Source of the DNA: Alphaproteobacteria bacterium
Lineage (GTDB): Bacteria > Pseudomonadota > Alphaproteobacteria > Micropepsales > Micropepsaceae
Direction of reading: 5' to 3'
DNA length: 36,344 nt
NCBI GenBank assembly: GCA_023259375.1
Contig: JAHFQC010000051.1
Location: 1 to 36,344, forward strand
Shown here: positions 22,962 through 31,762 of the stretch, one piece after another
Layout: each line of letters begins with the position of its first letter
Numbering within the stretch: the stretch's first letter is position 1
Program-made: the position numbers and the translations under genes
Notes under the pieces: model-generated
The model's input: the letters and a program-made list of their open reading frames with translations, nothing else
Told to the model about the DNA's origin: nothing
Database searches by the model: none

Positions 22962-25900
22962 TCAGTAGGTGATACGCGCCGTCAGGCCGATACGGCGGTC
23001 ACCCATTTCGACGTTACGCGGCCGGTTCTCGATGCCGAAATAAGTCCGCACCAACGCATTGTTGATGTTGCGACAATCCAGAGCGAGCGCGATGTGCTCG
23101 TTGAGATCGTAGCTGATGGACCCATCCAACTGACCATACGGCTTATCCATACGAGGAAGATTGCCGACGCCGCTGTCGTTCGGCACTTCAAGGAACTTAC
23201 TGCGCCAATTGTACGCCAAGCGAGCAGACCAACCATTGAGCTCGTAAATCGCGACCAGGTTATAGCTCCACTTCGACAGGTTGATGAGCGGAAGCATCGT
23301 GACCGGACCGGAAGCGGCCGGGCTTGGCGCTTGCGAGTCGACAAAGGTGAGGTTTGCCTGCACGCCAAGCCCCTTAAGCGCACCCGGCAGGAAATCGAAG
23401 AACTGCTGATAGCCGAGCTCGAATCCTTTGATCGTCGCATCCGCAAGGTTGCTGTAGGAGGTGACGTGATAAAGAACGGTGTTGCCATCCTGGAACGTGA
23501 TATTGCGGTCCGACAAGCCGCTCTGAACGAAGCCGTCGACGCTCTTGTAGAAGCCGGCCAGCGTCAGAGAGCTGCTCTCGTTAAAGTACCATTCGATAGA
23601 CGTGTCGAGGTTCAACGACATCATCGGCTTCAGGAACGGATTGCCGCCCGATGCCGTATGATAGAAGCCCAACTCACTGCTGATCGGTTCGTTGATGCTC
23701 AGGCTCGGATTGAGCTGATCGAACGTCGGACGCGCGAGGTTTTCCGAAACCGCGAAACGCCACTGCAGCTCGTCGGTAAGATGCGCACGCACGTTAAAGG
23801 ACGGCAGCACCTTAAGGTAATCCCGCCCCAGACTGATGGGCGACGTGACCGGCGCACCGAGCGTCTGCTTGCCATCTACGATGACTTGCGATGCCAACTG
23901 GTAGTATCCCGCCGCGCTTTCGTCGGTATCGACAATGCGCACACCGACATTGCCGTCGATCGAAATGCCTGCGATTTCGGTATCGAAGAAACCGACGGCA
24001 TAACCGGCCATTGTCTTGAGCGTGACGTAGCTATTTCCGGTCGTCAGCCAATCACCCGGAGCGGAAATGCCGTAGGCGGCTGAGGAGGCCCCGAAGCTGC
24101 GCATGATCAGGTGATCGAATGAGACAAAGCCCTCACCAACGTCCGCGCGCCCGCGCATGAAGTCGCCGGTGCTGTACACCTCCGGATCGGTCACAGGGCC
24201 GCTTTCCGAAACATACTGGAACTGGCTCGACGCCCCGTGGTTATTGCGTCGGGCGTAACGCACACCGACCTTGACGGACTTCAGGATGGAATTGTCAAAC
24301 TTGTACTCCGCGTCGGCGCGGATGGTCTTGTCTTCACCCGCTTGCGTCCCGAAACTGTCCATAAAGCTCGAGTTGGTGTACAGGGCCGTATTGGTGGCAG
24401 ACCCACCGCCGAGCCCAATGTGCATCGTCGCGAAGGGACCGCGGATGTCCTGATAGAAGGTGTTTCCGGCCCCAGGCACCGCGTACTGCGTCAACCAGAA
24501 GGTGCTTGCAGCGCCGGAGTGGCCATATTGCAGGTCGGCCGTGAGCGTGAGCTTGCTGGTGACATCCCACTTAAAGTTCAACGTCGCATCGTCGTTTGTC
24601 GACTTTGTCCCGTTACGGAAGTGGTTGTCGCTGATGCTAACGTTCGTCCACGTGCCGCTGGTGAAAGTGCCGGTGTCGTCGAAGGTGAATGCGGCACCAG
24701 CCAGCGGCTGCATGGTCCCGTTGTAGATGGACGAGCCGTTCGCGACGGGCTCCGCGAAGAACGACGTGCCGATATTGGTATAGCGGAAGTCGTTGTGGAA
24801 CCACTCGAAGGTCGCTTCCATGTTGTCCGCCGGCCGCCACTGCAACACGGTATCGACGCCGATGCGCTGGCGGGGTCCCCAGTTGTCGTTGAACCCGCCG
24901 CCATGAGGAATTGTGGTGACCTTCCCCGTCCGGCCTAAGGTCGCCAGAGTGGCGGCATCGGTCGCGTTGGTCGGATCAAGCGTATAGAACGGCTCGGTCT
25001 GGTCCTGCTGGTTGCGGTAGGCCGTCTGTTGGAAGACGACGCTCACCATACCGCCGATCTCGCCGATCGAGGTGTTCATCCGGTCGCTGAGAAGAAGCGT
25101 CGCCGACGGCTTCAGCTTCTTGGCGAAGTCGTAATAGTTCTCGGAAAACGATGCGGAGAATTTCGCTCCATCGAAATCGAACGGCTTGCGGGTTTTCAAG
25201 TTGACCGTACCGCTCAACTGATCTTCGATCATGTCGGCCGACGGGTTCTTATAGACGTCAACGCCGGCGAGAAGTTCCGACGGCACATATTCGAGATTGA
25301 GCGTGTTGACGCCACCGGCCGTGAAGATGTCGCGCCCGTTCAATTCGGTACGAACCTGAGTCAGACCACGAATGGCGATCGAGCTGCCTTCGCTCTTGTT
25401 GTTCTGGATTTGAATACCAGTGATGCGCTGCAGCGCTTCGGCGATGTTGCGGTCAGGCAACTTGCCGATATCGTCGGCGACGATCGAGTCAACGACCTGC
25501 GTCGCATCTTTCTTGATCGACTGCGCCGTCTGCAAGCTGGCGCGAACGCCAGTGACCACGATGGTCTCCATCGCCTCGCTGTTACTCTGCGCCGATGCAC
25601 ATTGCAGCGTGGCCAAAGCCATCGCCAGCCACGATACGGATCTGGCGAGTTGAGATTTATACCTCATTGTTTCCCCTTCGTCGTTACAGACGTCTCGTTC
25701 TTGTTTGGAGGTGATCATGATGATCCCTCCTGCCGTGCGACTGACCATCAGATCAGTCCCCTTGAGCATCATTTCGAGAACGGCAATAACGTCGAAGGTA
25801 CCTTTAACCTCAGGCGTGACGACGGTTTGGAGCAACTCACCCGGACCAATGATCGGCACGCCTGCTTGGCGAGCTAGTTCAGGTACCGACTTTGTGGCTT

Positions 25901-26072
25901 CTTCTTCCGGGATACTGAAGGGTTTGACTTGCGCATACCCAGGCAACGCCTCAACCATCCCGGCAAGCGTAATGCAATACACAGCCGCGATTTTGAGACT
26001 ATGGGCTCTCACACCCACCCCCAACCGTTTCCGCACCCCGCGGACGTCGTGCCCTTCTCTGATGAAACTCAC
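22962..26072 (-). CDS. STN-domain TonB-dependent receptor with an internal second signal peptide
   Basis: The open frame codes for 1036 residues. Residues 1-48 are a signal peptide (cleavage near PGYAQ) and about 50-122 an STN domain, the signalling module of Fec-type receptors. At Met136 a second complete signal peptide begins (MRYKSQLARSVSWL to CASAQS, 136-162), followed by a TonB box METIVV (168-173), plug (DIGKLPDRNIAEALQRITG) and barrel. Met136 (25667) has its own AAGGGG ribosome-binding site, and no stop separates the two parts. So either one fused signalling receptor is made, or an STN protein overlaps a normal 901-residue receptor made from the internal start. It sits after sigma and FecR genes, as expected for Fec-type surface signalling. 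The protein ends RLTARITY, an aromatic terminus suited to barrel insertion. Confidence 0.85.
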   Translation of the reverse strand: MSFIREGHDVRGVRKRLGVGVRAHSLKIAAVYCITLAGMVEALPGYAQVKPFSIPEEEATKSVPELARQAGVPIIGPGELLQTVVTPEVKGTFDVIAVLEMMLKGTDLMVSRTAGGIIMITSKQERDVCNDEGETMRYKSQLARSVSWLAMALATLQCASAQSNSEAMETIVVTGVRASLQTAQSIKKDATQVVDSIVADDIGKLPDRNIAEALQRITGIQIQNNKSEGSSIAIRGLTQVRTELNGRDIFTAGGVNTLNLEYVPSELLAGVDVYKNPSADMIEDQLSGTVNLKTRKPFDFDGAKFSASFSENYYDFAKKLKPSATLLLSDRMNTSIGEIGGMVSVVFQQTAYRNQQDQTEPFYTLDPTNATDAATLATLGRTGKVTTIPHGGGFNDNWGPRQRIGVDTVLQWRPADNMEATFEWFHNDFRYTNIGTSFFAEPVANGSSIYNGTMQPLAGAAFTFDDTGTFTSGTWTNVSISDNHFRNGTKSTNDDATLNFKWDVTSKLTLTADLQYGHSGAASTFWLTQYAVPGAGNTFYQDIRGPFATMHIGLGGGSATNTALYTNSSFMDSFGTQAGEDKTIRADAEYKFDNSILKSVKVGVRYARRNNHGASSQFQYVSESGPVTDPEVYSTGDFMRGRADVGEGFVSFDHLIMRSFGASSAAYGISAPGDWLTTGNSYVTLKTMAGYAVGFFDTEIAGISIDGNVGVRIVDTDESAAGYYQLASQVIVDGKQTLGAPVTSPISLGRDYLKVLPSFNVRAHLTDELQWRFAVSENLARPTFDQLNPSLSINEPISSELGFYHTASGGNPFLKPMMSLNLDTSIEWYFNESSSLTLAGFYKSVDGFVQSGLSDRNITFQDGNTVLYHVTSYSNLADATIKGFELGYQQFFDFLPGALKGLGVQANLTFVDSQAPSPAASGPVTMLPLINLSKWSYNLVAIYELNGWSARLAYNWRSKFLEVPNDSGVGNLPRMDKPYGQLDGSISYDLNEHIALALDCRNINNALVRTYFGIENRPRNVEMGDRRIGLTARITY

Positions 26073-26120
26073 GCCAGTAGACGAGCACGCACGAATTTTC
26101 CCTGACTATGTTCTTATTAT

Positions 26121-27206
26121 TCAGCGAACGATCCAAACCTCGTTTGCTTCGACTTCTACATGCAGATTGAGAACTGTCGCGGCCACCCTGGCAAATCCAG
26201 CGGGATCGTTCGTGGGGAACATGCCTGTGATCGTGTGATTGGCAACCGCCGGATCGACCGCAATCTTGGTATCGCTATAGCGCGCGAATTCCTGTGCTGC
26301 GTCCGCAAGCCTTACATTCTCAAATGAAATCTGGCCGTACTGCCACGCCAGATTTCGTTCCACCTCGATCCGCGGAACGGCTCGGACAGCAATCGATGCG
26401 TCGGAAGCAATAACGGCCTTGGTATCCGCTACTGCGCGGATCTTGCCAACCCGCAAATCCCGATGTGAAACCTCGACGACCCCTTCCCGAACCAACACCT
26501 GGACCGGCTTTTCCGGCAGAGCACGAACGGTAAAACTGGTGCCGACAGCGCGAATGACCGCATCCGAAGCCGTCACGACAAATGGCCGCGCCTTGTTCTT
26601 CGCGACATCGAACAGCGCTTCGCCGTGCTCAAGGTGGATATTCCGCACCTTGTCCGTGAATCGCACCGACACTGTGGAATTGGTATTGAGCGTCACAACC
26701 GAGCCGTCCGCCAGACGAACCTGCCTTGTTTCGCCCCGGCGCGTCGCGAAGCGTTCGACCGTGTCGACTGGTGCCGTTCGACGCGAGCGGCCGCTCCAGA
26801 TCAATCCACTTCCGAAAAAGCCGGCAAGCGCCAGCGAGGCCGCAGTGCTCCCGGCCAGGATCGCACGACGACGGGTTATCGTCGGAAACCGCCGCGGCGA
26901 CGGAAGCACAGATTCCAGACCCGCAGCCGTACTGACTGGAATGTTCACGTCCGGCGGGACTTCGGTTTCGATTAACGTCGGCGGAACCTCGGGAACCGAG
27001 GCACGCAGTGCAGTACCTCCAATCGCCCGAAGCCTGTCCATCCGCAGCAAAATCGCCTGAGCCCGCGCGAATGCCCCGGCGTGCCGGATGTCGGCCGCCA
27101 GCCACCGATCAAGGCAGCACTGGTCGTCCGGCGTCAACGGGGCACCGGCCACCTTCGCGGCCCACAGCGCCGCCAGAGTTTCAATTCTATCGCTCGACTG
27201 AACCAT
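26121..27206 (-). CDS. FecR-type anti-sigma factor / sigma regulator
   Basis: A 361-residue inner-membrane regulator. The cytoplasmic N-terminal part (1 to about 60, DUF4880 type) would bind the sigma factor. One membrane segment lies at about 115-136. The FecR domain (about 150-260) includes RQVRLADGSVVTLNTNS and HLEHGEALFDVAKN. The periplasmic C-terminal STN-like part (about 285-361) would contact the receptor STN domain. TRRRAILAG precedes the membrane segment and resembles a Tat motif; Tat-dependent insertion has been reported for some FecR proteins. The ATG at 27206 lies inside the sigma gene, a 20-bp overlap that suggests coupled translation. It would relay ligand binding at the receptor to the sigma factor. 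Confidence 0.9.
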   Translation of the reverse strand: MVQSSDRIETLAALWAAKVAGAPLTPDDQCCLDRWLAADIRHAGAFARAQAILLRMDRLRAIGGTALRASVPEVPPTLIETEVPPDVNIPVSTAAGLESVLPSPRRFPTITRRRAILAGSTAASLALAGFFGSGLIWSGRSRRTAPVDTVERFATRRGETRQVRLADGSVVTLNTNSTVSVRFTDKVRNIHLEHGEALFDVAKNKARPFVVTASDAVIRAVGTSFTVRALPEKPVQVLVREGVVEVSHRDLRVGKIRAVADTKAVIASDASIAVRAVPRIEVERNLAWQYGQISFENVRLADAAQEFARYSDTKIAVDPAVANHTITGMFPTNDPAGFARVAATVLNLHVEVEANEVWIVR

Positions 27207-27777
27207 CGATCTTGGTCGCTTCAGGTTCCTCACCACTAGACGAACGAACCCGGGATTTACCCCCACGGCCGAACACTTTGCTCAATACCATAATGCTTCT
27301 GGCCAAGTAGTATTCGGCCATCTTCTCGGTTACGCCCATCCTCTCCGCGGTCTCCTTCTGAGACAACCCCTCGACGCGGCGCAAAATCAGTGTTTCCCGA
27401 TAGGTCTCCGGGACGTGCGCCAGCGCATTGGCAACGTCTTGGATCTCATCCCGAAATTCCAGGCGTTCTTCGGGGCTCACATCAGGCACGGCAACATTGA
27501 GCTGCTCGAGACTCCCGGCGGAAACGATTGATACGACGCGCGAGCGCCGAAGATGATCGATGATGATGCCCTTCGCTGTCTGAATGGCGTACTGGCGCGG
27601 ATATTGGATCGTTTCCAACGCAGGAGAGGACAAAAGCCGGGCATACATCTCCTGAATCACGTCATTGACATCCAAATCGGCAACGTAAACGCGCGCCAAA
27701 CGGGCACGGATCAATGTCTCGTGCGGCAACACGTTATTTGCCAGCCATTGCGTCCGCTGCTGTGCGTTTAAGGACAT
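27187..27777 (-). CDS. ECF sigma factor, FecI type
   Basis: A 196-residue extracytoplasmic-function sigma factor. Region 2 spans about 20-90 (DLDVNDVIQEMYARLL, then YAIQTAKGIIIDHLRRSR) and region 4 about 115-175 (HVPETYRETLILRRVEGLSQKETAERMGV in two consecutive blocks). It directs RNA polymerase to target promoters, presumably including the receptor gene downstream. Its stop codon lies 20 bp inside the FecR gene, and the order sigma, FecR, STN-receptor is the classic Fec arrangement. The upstream ribosome-binding site is weak (GAGTAACTGACTT). A long charged C-terminal tail (GRGGKSRVRSSSGEEPEA) is outside the core fold. Its signal is inferred to be the glycan imported by the receptor. Confidence 0.9.
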   Translation of the reverse strand: MSLNAQQRTQWLANNVLPHETLIRARLARVYVADLDVNDVIQEMYARLLSSPALETIQYPRQYAIQTAKGIIIDHLRRSRVVSIVSAGSLEQLNVAVPDVSPEERLEFRDEIQDVANALAHVPETYRETLILRRVEGLSQKETAERMGVTEKMAEYYLARSIMVLSKVFGRGGKSRVRSSSGEEPEATKIDGSVER

Positions 27778-28054
27778 AAGTCAGTTACTCAGCGGTATAA
27801 TCATACAAATGCAGGAAAGCACTTATCGCAGCATTTGCAATCAACTTTTGGGCACGACGCTCACTTTTTGCGCCGATTGTGCTTTTGCAAAAAAAATCGT
27901 CTGCCGATCAGGGAAATCGCTCGACCAATCGTCAACCTAACCAACGAGCTTGTCCGACGGCAAATCCTTGCCTTGTCGGATGCTGTCGCTTGCGATCGTC
28001 GTGGACGTACTCTGCCGGACATGAGACCGCCGCGATTCCGGGAAGGGGAACATC
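27778..28054. promoter_or_regulatory. Divergent intergenic region between the sigma factor and GH5 genes
   Basis: These 277 bp separate two divergent genes and hold both promoters. Visible elements are an inverted repeat CAAATGC (27806-27812) with GCATTTG (27831-27837), arms 18 bp apart, close to the sigma gene. There is also an A/T-rich block TTTTGCAAAA near 27890 and a hairpin at 27953-27980 (TCCGAC and GGCAA paired with TTGCC and GTCGGA). A TATGAT/TATAAT-like hexamer lies near 27794-27805. None matches the LytTR-like or LacI-like sites of the rest of the locus. Confidence 0.4.
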
Positions 28055-29116
28055 ATGAAACGCAACTATTTGATGGCTGTCGCCGGGGTTCTCCTCCTAG
28101 TTGCTGACGCACACGCCGGAACGCCCAGCCTTAGCGAAACGTCTCAGCCCACGCACGCCGGCTCGTTCGTCGGCACCGACGCCTATGCTCAGGTGCGGGA
28201 GATGGGTCGCGGTCTGAACGTTTTGGGCGAGGATCCGGGTTGGACCAACCCGGCCAATGCGCGTTTCAAGCCGGAGCATTTCAAAAAAATCCGAGGAGCC
28301 GGCTTTCATACGGTCCGCATCATGATGAGTGCCTTCTCGCACATGGACCAGTATTATGGACTGGAAGCCGGCTGGCTGCAGCGGCTGGATCTAATGGTCG
28401 ATGCTGCGCTCGACGCCGGCCTCGTTGTGATTCTAGACGAACACGACAACTGGGAGCCGTGCGGCAAGGACGCGACCGTCTGCGGGCAGAAGCTTAATGC
28501 CTTCTGGGCCCAAATTGCATCGCGATACAAAGACAAGTCGAACAAGCTCGTCTTCGAACTGCTCAACGAGCCGAACAGCGTCATGACGCCTGCTGTTTGG
28601 AACGCTCAGATCAAGCAGACGCTCCCCATCATGCGTGCCTTCAACCCGGTTCGTAATATCGTCGTTGGCCCGGCGATGGCGTATGCGCCAGGCCTTCTGG
28701 ACAAGCTGGAGCTTCCGTCGAGCGACCGTCACATCATCGTGACCGTTCACTACTACGAACCGATGGCATTCACCCACCAGGGCGCTCCATGGGCACCCGA
28801 GGTCAAATACACTGGACGCAGTTGGGGGTCGGACGCCGACATCAAGCAGCTCGATACGACTTTCGATGCCGTCAAAGCTTGGTCGATCACCTGGAACAGG
28901 CCGATCTGGCTCGGCGAATTCGGCGCCTTCGAAACGGCACCGATGGAAAGCCGCGTGCGCTACGACTCTGCCGTGGCCCGCGCTGCCGAAGCCCGTGGCT
29001 TTGCGTGGTGCTATTGGCAGTTCGACAAGGACTTCATCGTTTACGACATCGCAAACGACGCGTGGGTCGAGCCCATTCTCAATGCGTTGATCCCCACGAC
29101 CGAAGCAAAAAAGTAG
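28055..29116 (+). CDS. GH5-family endo-beta-glucanase-like hydrolase, exported
   Basis: A 353-residue exported glycoside hydrolase of family 5 (cellulase superfamily), expected to cut internal beta-1,4 bonds in a glucan or mannan backbone. A Sec signal peptide covers residues 1-21 (cleavage DAHA-GT). The TIM barrel runs from about 45 to 345. FELLNEPN holds acid/base Glu172 and PIWLGEFGAF nucleophile Glu288; TVHYYEPM carries the conserved His-Tyr. Cys136 and Cys143 could form a disulfide. The ATG at 28055 has AAGGGGAA upstream. It is the only plus-strand gene of the glycan locus and diverges from the sigma factor. It would supply the oligosaccharides that the exo-glycosidases trim. The subfamily cannot be assigned by eye. 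Confidence 0.88.
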   Translation: MKRNYLMAVAGVLLLVADAHAGTPSLSETSQPTHAGSFVGTDAYAQVREMGRGLNVLGEDPGWTNPANARFKPEHFKKIRGAGFHTVRIMMSAFSHMDQYYGLEAGWLQRLDLMVDAALDAGLVVILDEHDNWEPCGKDATVCGQKLNAFWAQIASRYKDKSNKLVFELLNEPNSVMTPAVWNAQIKQTLPIMRAFNPVRNIVVGPAMAYAPGLLDKLELPSSDRHIIVTVHYYEPMAFTHQGAPWAPEVKYTGRSWGSDADIKQLDTTFDAVKAWSITWNRPIWLGEFGAFETAPMESRVRYDSAVARAAEARGFAWCYWQFDKDFIVYDIANDAWVEPILNALIPTTEAKK

Positions 29117-29980
29117 GGATACGGCTTCGATCTAGGCGCAGCCAGCCATCATTCCGCTGGCCACTGCCTTCCGTCTCCAGTCGTCGCACCGACGGTGCCC
29201 GCCTTCGTCGGCCGCCGCCCCAAAGGTGGCGTGTTCGCCTGTTCGGCTAGCGAGGACCACGTTGGAATTTTCGCGCCAACGCGAGGGAGGTTCTCCCCCA
29301 CCTACGCGGCCATCAATGAACGTCATACCAACGCGCTAGAGCGAGAGTGGCAACGACGGACTCAAGCCACAGACTTTATTATCTGGCCTCGGAGCTTTGT
29401 TGCCCAGGCATCAGGCTTGCTCGGTACAAATCAGCCTTAAAACGTTCATCGCGCAGACTCTGCTTCAAAGTGTAAATCGGACGTTTCTATGACATTGGTT
29501 GGCGGCCCCCAAAACTTGGTCGCCATACCTGCCGCTTGGCTGGGTCGCGCGGCCGACAGCGATTTACGTGGTGTGATGGATGCGACTGAGATTGGAAAAG
29601 CGTGAATTCTGTGCTGCACTATGAGTGTGAGAGGCCAGCGAGAATGGTGACCGTCGTCGACAATAAGCGCACTTCCGCCGAACCCCGCTGCGTCCGTGGA
29701 CGGACGCGGTTTGGCGAATCGCCGCTCGCCCTCGCCCGCTCCGCGGAAGCGGGATCTCACGTTTCGGCCCTGGATAAGTTCGCGGGCGAACTTTGCCTGG
29801 ACGATGTGCGCCACTTCACCTGTTACTTCCGGGCCCTTAAGGTCGGCGATGCCGTGCGATCAGACACTCTGAGCCCATCAATCGGCCATGCACAGGCGCC
29901 AGGATCACCGCACGAACAAGGCCCGCCGATGCTGTCGCGCCGACGGGCCCTGTCTCGTTCCGGTCTGGACTAACGCCGTG
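29117..29980. other. Gene-poor stretch between GH5 and the GGGtGRT gene
   Basis: No recognised gene is visible in these 860 bases. Reading frames of about 120 codons overlap on both strands (29446-29814 minus, 29602-29973 plus), but none has a clear ribosome-binding site or family motif. An 18-bp inverted repeat GCGTCCGT-GG-ACGGACGC lies at 29690-29707, and a smaller one, CCCGCT/AGCGGG, follows it. It may be a decayed gene, but no parent is recognisable. Confidence 0.4.
29920..29949 (-). terminator. Possible terminator after the GGGtGRT gene
   Basis: GGCCCG (29920-29925) pairs with CGGGCC (29944-29949), with two more base pairs inside after one mismatch. Minus-strand RNA continues with TTGTTCG. 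The loop is long (about 12 nt) and the U-run short, so termination is only possible. It lies about 30 bp after the GGGtGRT stop codon. Confidence 0.45.
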
Positions 29981-30979
29981 TCAGTGCATCGCCTGTTGGA
30001 CGGCGACGGCAACCGCCACTGAGGCGCCGACCATCGGGTTGTTGCCCATGCCGATCAGGCCCATCATTTCGACATGCGCCGGTACAGAAGACGACCCGGC
30101 GAACTGCGCATCGGAGTGCATGCGGCCCATGGTATCGGTCATGCCGTAGGAAGCCGGACCGGCAGCCATGTTGTCGGGATGCAGCGTGCGGCCGGTGCCA
30201 CCGCCGGAAGCCACCGAGAAGAACGGCTTGCCCTCGGCCAGACGCTCTTTCTTGTAGACCGCCATAACCGGATGCTGGAAGCGCGTCGGGTTGGTCGAAT
30301 TGCCGGTGATGGCGACATCGACCTGTTCCAGATGCATGATGGCGACGCCTTCGCGCACATCATCGGCACCATAGCAACGCACCGCGGCGCGCTCGCCCTT
30401 CGAATAGGGCTTGGTCAGGACCACAGCCACCTTGCCGGTGGCATAATCGAACTGGGTCTTCACATAAGTGAAGCCGTTGACGCGCGAGATGATCTGGGCG
30501 GCATCCTTGCCCAGGCCGTTGAGGATGACGCGCAGCGGCTTGGTGCGCGCTTTGTTGGCCGAGCGGGCCAGACCGATGGCGCCTTCTGCCGCGGCGAACG
30601 ATTCATGGCCGGCGCAGAACGCAAAACAATCCGTTTCCTCGCGCAACAGCATCGAGGCAAGATTGCCGTGGCCCATACCGACCTTGCGGTCGTCGGCAAC
30701 GGAGCCCGGAATGCAGAACGCCTGCAGGCCTTCGCCCAGCGTCTTGGCAATATCGACGGCGGCTTTCTGACCGCGGTGAATGGCAGCGGCCGCACCGATG
30801 AGGTACGCCCAACCGGCATTTTCGAACGCGATTGGCTGCACCGACTTCACGATCTTGCGCACGTCGACCGAGCGATCAAGGCAGGCCTTTTCCGCTGCTT
30901 CCAGCGAATCGTACCCGTTAGCAGCAAGGAATTTGGTGATCTGGGCGATACGCCGATCATACCCTTCGAACGAAACCAT
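29981..30979 (-). CDS. GGGtGRT family protein, function unknown
   Basis: A 332-residue protein that carries the family-defining sequence GGGTGRT at 259-265. Other distinctive stretches are CAGHESFAAAEGAIGLARSA, QVDVAITGNSTNPTRF and a glycine/alanine-rich C-terminus (GLIGMGNNPMVGASVAVAV). There is no signal peptide or clear membrane segment. The family has no established activity. It lies 9 bp after an Fe-S scaffold-like gene and shares its operon, so a role in metal-cluster handling or in building a specific cofactor is a reasonable guess. The ATG has AGGAG upstream. Cysteines are at 33, 89, 118, 122 and 202; whether they bind a cluster is unknown. Confidence 0.85.
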   Translation of the reverse strand: MVSFEGYDRRIAQITKFLAANGYDSLEAAEKACLDRSVDVRKIVKSVQPIAFENAGWAYLIGAAAAIHRGQKAAVDIAKTLGEGLQAFCIPGSVADDRKVGMGHGNLASMLLREETDCFAFCAGHESFAAAEGAIGLARSANKARTKPLRVILNGLGKDAAQIISRVNGFTYVKTQFDYATGKVAVVLTKPYSKGERAAVRCYGADDVREGVAIMHLEQVDVAITGNSTNPTRFQHPVMAVYKKERLAEGKPFFSVASGGGTGRTLHPDNMAAGPASYGMTDTMGRMHSDAQFAGSSSVPAHVEMMGLIGMGNNPMVGASVAVAVAVQQAMH

Positions 30980-30988
30980 ATCGTACTC

Positions 30989-31681
30989 CTATTCCTTGCG
31001 GGGGTTGATGGTGCGGACGGCTTCGGCAAAGCGCCCATAGCTGCCGGACGCCTTCTTCAGCGCCTCGCCGGCATCCATGCCTTTGGCGACGTTGTCCATC
31101 ATCACGCCCAGATTGACGTATTTGTAGCCGATGACCTCGTTATCGGCGTCGAGCGCCAGTTCGGTCACATAACCTTCGGCCATTTCCAGGTAACGGACGC
31201 CTTTGGCGGAGGTGCCGTACATCGTGCCGGTCACGCTGCGCAGACCCTTGCCGAGATCCTCCAGGCCGGCGCCGATCGGCAGCCCGCCTTCGGAGAACGC
31301 CGTCTGAGTGCGGCCGTAGACAATCTGCAGGAACAGTTCGCGCATCGCGGTGTTGATGGCGTCGCAGACCAGATCGGTGTTGAGCGCTTCGAGAATGGTC
31401 TTTCCAGGAAGGATTTCCGCGGCCATGGCAGCCGAATGGGTCATGCCGGTGCAGCCGATGGTTTCGACCAGCGCTTCCTCGATGATGCCATTTTTGACAT
31501 TGAGGGTCAGCTTGCAGCCGCCTTGTTGCGGCGCGCACCAGCCAACGCCATGCGTCAGGCCGCTGATATCTTTGATTTCTTTCGCCTTGGTCCACTTTCC
31601 CTCCTGGGGAATCGGGGCCGGGCCGTGATTAGGCCCTTTGGCAACGAAGCACATGTTTTCGACTTCATGTGTCTGAGACAT
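30989..31681 (-). CDS. IscU/NifU-N-like Fe-S cluster scaffold protein
   Basis: A 230-residue protein resembling the N-terminal NifU/IscU scaffold domain, with about 40 extra N-terminal and 60 extra C-terminal residues. Cys49 and Cys56 lie in GWCAPQQGGC. Cys77 is in TIGCTGMTHSAAMAAEI, the block equivalent to the family's GCGAS-S segment. Cys106 is in DLVCDAIN. Scaffolds build [2Fe-2S] or [4Fe-4S] clusters and pass them on. Here no IscS, IscA or Suf gene is adjacent; the partner is the GGGtGRT gene 9 bp downstream, suggesting a dedicated client. The ATG at 31681 has GAGGAG upstream and replaces a longer non-ATG start. Confidence 0.82.
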   Translation of the reverse strand: MSQTHEVENMCFVAKGPNHGPAPIPQEGKWTKAKEIKDISGLTHGVGWCAPQQGGCKLTLNVKNGIIEEALVETIGCTGMTHSAAMAAEILPGKTILEALNTDLVCDAINTAMRELFLQIVYGRTQTAFSEGGLPIGAGLEDLGKGLRSVTGTMYGTSAKGVRYLEMAEGYVTELALDADNEVIGYKYVNLGVMMDNVAKGMDAGEALKKASGSYGRFAEAVRTINPRKE

Positions 31682-31762
31682 TGGGAAAAACTCCTCTGCG
31701 CCAGGAAATGGCAACTGTCGTAGGGGAAGGAAATAGTGCCGGGACAAAGCGCGCGTCAAGCA

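Noticed and set aside
29446..29814. Minus-strand open frame as a transposase fragment
   Set aside because: No DDE or other transposase motif could be identified, there are no flanking terminal repeats, and an equally long frame lies on the opposite strand.
30074..31723. Long plus-strand open frame (about 550 codons)
   Set aside because: Antisense to the GGGtGRT and scaffold genes, both recognisable; the frame crosses their junction and has no motif.
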